6,003 nucleotides of DNA from Clostridia bacterium (GTDB lineage Bacteria; Bacillota; Clostridia; Oscillospirales; CAG-272), in contig JAGAUC010000280.1 of assembly GCA_017621015.1 (NCBI GenBank), forward strand, positions 1 to 6,003. Direction: 5' to 3'. Under the pieces are notes generated by a model. That model was given only the letters and a program-made list of their open reading frames with translations, was not told the origin of the DNA and made no database searches. The position numbers were made by a program, and so were the translations under genes. Numbering within the stretch: the first letter of the stretch is position 1; the number at the start of each line of letters is the position of its first letter. Positions 5,437 to 6,003 of the stretch are shown here, in pieces.

Positions 5437-6003
5437 TTACAGTTTGCGCTTGTCGATCACGCGCTTGGCCTTGCCTTCGCTTCGTGCGATCGACTTGGGG
5501 TTGACAAGGTGTACCTTCGCCCCAATGCCCAGCATCGAGCGAAGCTGCTCGGTCAGGCTCTTTTCAATGCGCTCAATGGACTTAACGTCGTCGGCAAACA
5601 GAGCCTCACTCATTTCGACCAAAACGTCAAAGGTATCGTTGTTGTTAACACGGTCAACAACGATCTGATAGTTGGGGGTAATGCCTGCATCGGTACCGAA
5701 CTTGATCAGAACCTCCTCGACCTGAGACGGGAACACGTTAACACCGCGGATAATGAGCATATCGTCGCTTCGGCCCGTGGGCTTAGCCATACGAATGTGA
5801 GTTCTTCCGCACTTACAGGGCTCGGCATTGAGCGAGCAAATGTCGCGCGTGCGGTAACGGATGAGCGGGAATCCCTCCTTGGTAATGGTGGTGAAGACAA
5901 GCTCACCCTTCTCGCCGTATGGGAGCACCTCCAACGTTTCGGGGTCGATGATCTCAGGAATGAACATATCCTCCCAAACGTGCATACCGCACTGATATTC
6001 GCA
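5437..6003 (-). CDS. paaK: Phenylacetate-CoA ligase-type enzyme, C-terminal part (cut by window edge)
   Basis: The visible 188 residues are the C-terminal 40-45 percent of an adenylate-forming ligase of about 430 residues; the reading frame runs open to the last base, so the gene continues outside the window. Near the edge CEYQCGMHVWEDMFIPEIIDP-like residues match the PaaK family. GELVFTTITKEGFPLIRYRTRDI (33-55 of the visible part) is the conserved strand-turn motif of the family. A C-x-C pair in PCKCGRTHIR follows, then TGRSDDMLIIRGVNVFPSQVEE (76-97), the hinge region, and near the end SEGKAKRVIDKRK, which holds the lysine-rich C-terminal segment of the mobile domain. Such enzymes activate aryl acetates with ATP and CoA via an acyl adenylate. 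In anaerobes they often stand beside indolepyruvate ferredoxin oxidoreductase genes, which could not be seen here. The exact acid is not determined. Confidence 0.9.
   Translation of the reverse strand, partial: CEYQCGMHVWEDMFIPEIIDPETLEVLPYGEKGELVFTTITKEGFPLIRYRTRDICSLNAEPCKCGRTHIRMAKPTGRSDDMLIIRGVNVFPSQVEEVLIKFGTDAGITPNYQIVVDRVNNNDTFDVLVEMSEALFADDVKSIERIEKSLTEQLRSMLGIGAKVHLVNPKSIARSEGKAKRVIDKRKL

Noticed and set aside
1..6003. CRISPR array, insertion sequence, prophage or toxin-antitoxin system
   Set aside because: No regularly spaced direct repeats, no transposase, integrase or phage genes, and no toxin-antitoxin pair were found.

Overview
The window looks like a piece of chromosome from an anaerobic, Clostridia-like member of the Firmicutes (Bacillota), possibly a gut species. 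The evidence is purine-rich Shine-Dalgarno sites before every gene, compact U-tailed intrinsic terminators, sigma-A-type TTGaca/TATAAT promoters, and protein types common in that group: a clostridial small two-helix membrane protein, a PaaK-type ligase paired with an ACT protein, and a GH2 enzyme paired with an MFS carrier. No plasmid, phage or transposase gene is visible, so the species call stays an inference.

Left part (1-1250, plus strand). A complete tRNA-Leu(GAG) with encoded CCA is followed at once by a strong hairpin terminator. Only about 16 bp later starts an Eis-like GNAT acetyltransferase of 354 residues, closed by its own terminator.

Middle (1251-1900). This is the least ordinary stretch. 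A good promoter (TTTACA-17-TATAAT) would start RNA exactly at the 5' arm of a long AT-rich inverted repeat (1344-1500). That repeat folds into a hairpin with a 25-bp closing stem, an asymmetric internal loop and an 18-bp upper stem. A GC-rich terminator follows, with an overlapping alternative (antiterminator-like) hairpin, and then a 75-residue two-helix membrane protein. Possible readings are a standalone structured RNA (6S-like in outline), an attenuated 5' leader of the small membrane protein, or a non-autonomous mobile or invertible element. The sequence alone does not decide between them. After the small gene come an H-type pseudoknot-like arrangement and a near-perfect 20-bp-arm hairpin terminator that abuts the convergent GH2 gene.

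Right part (1898-6003, minus strand). Two transcription units run leftward. The first to be transcribed (5437-6003 and 4990-5424) holds the C-terminal part of a phenylacetate-CoA ligase-type enzyme, cut by the window edge, and a tandem-ACT-domain protein, ended by a terminator at 4949-4982. The second starts at an excellent promoter (4907-4879) and encodes an MFS carrier followed, with a 4-base ATGA overlap, by a cytoplasmic GH2 glycosidase. Together they look like an uptake-and-hydrolysis pair for a small glycoside. The GH2 enzyme has both catalytic glutamates but lacks the NxK motif of true beta-glucuronidases, so the substrate is open.
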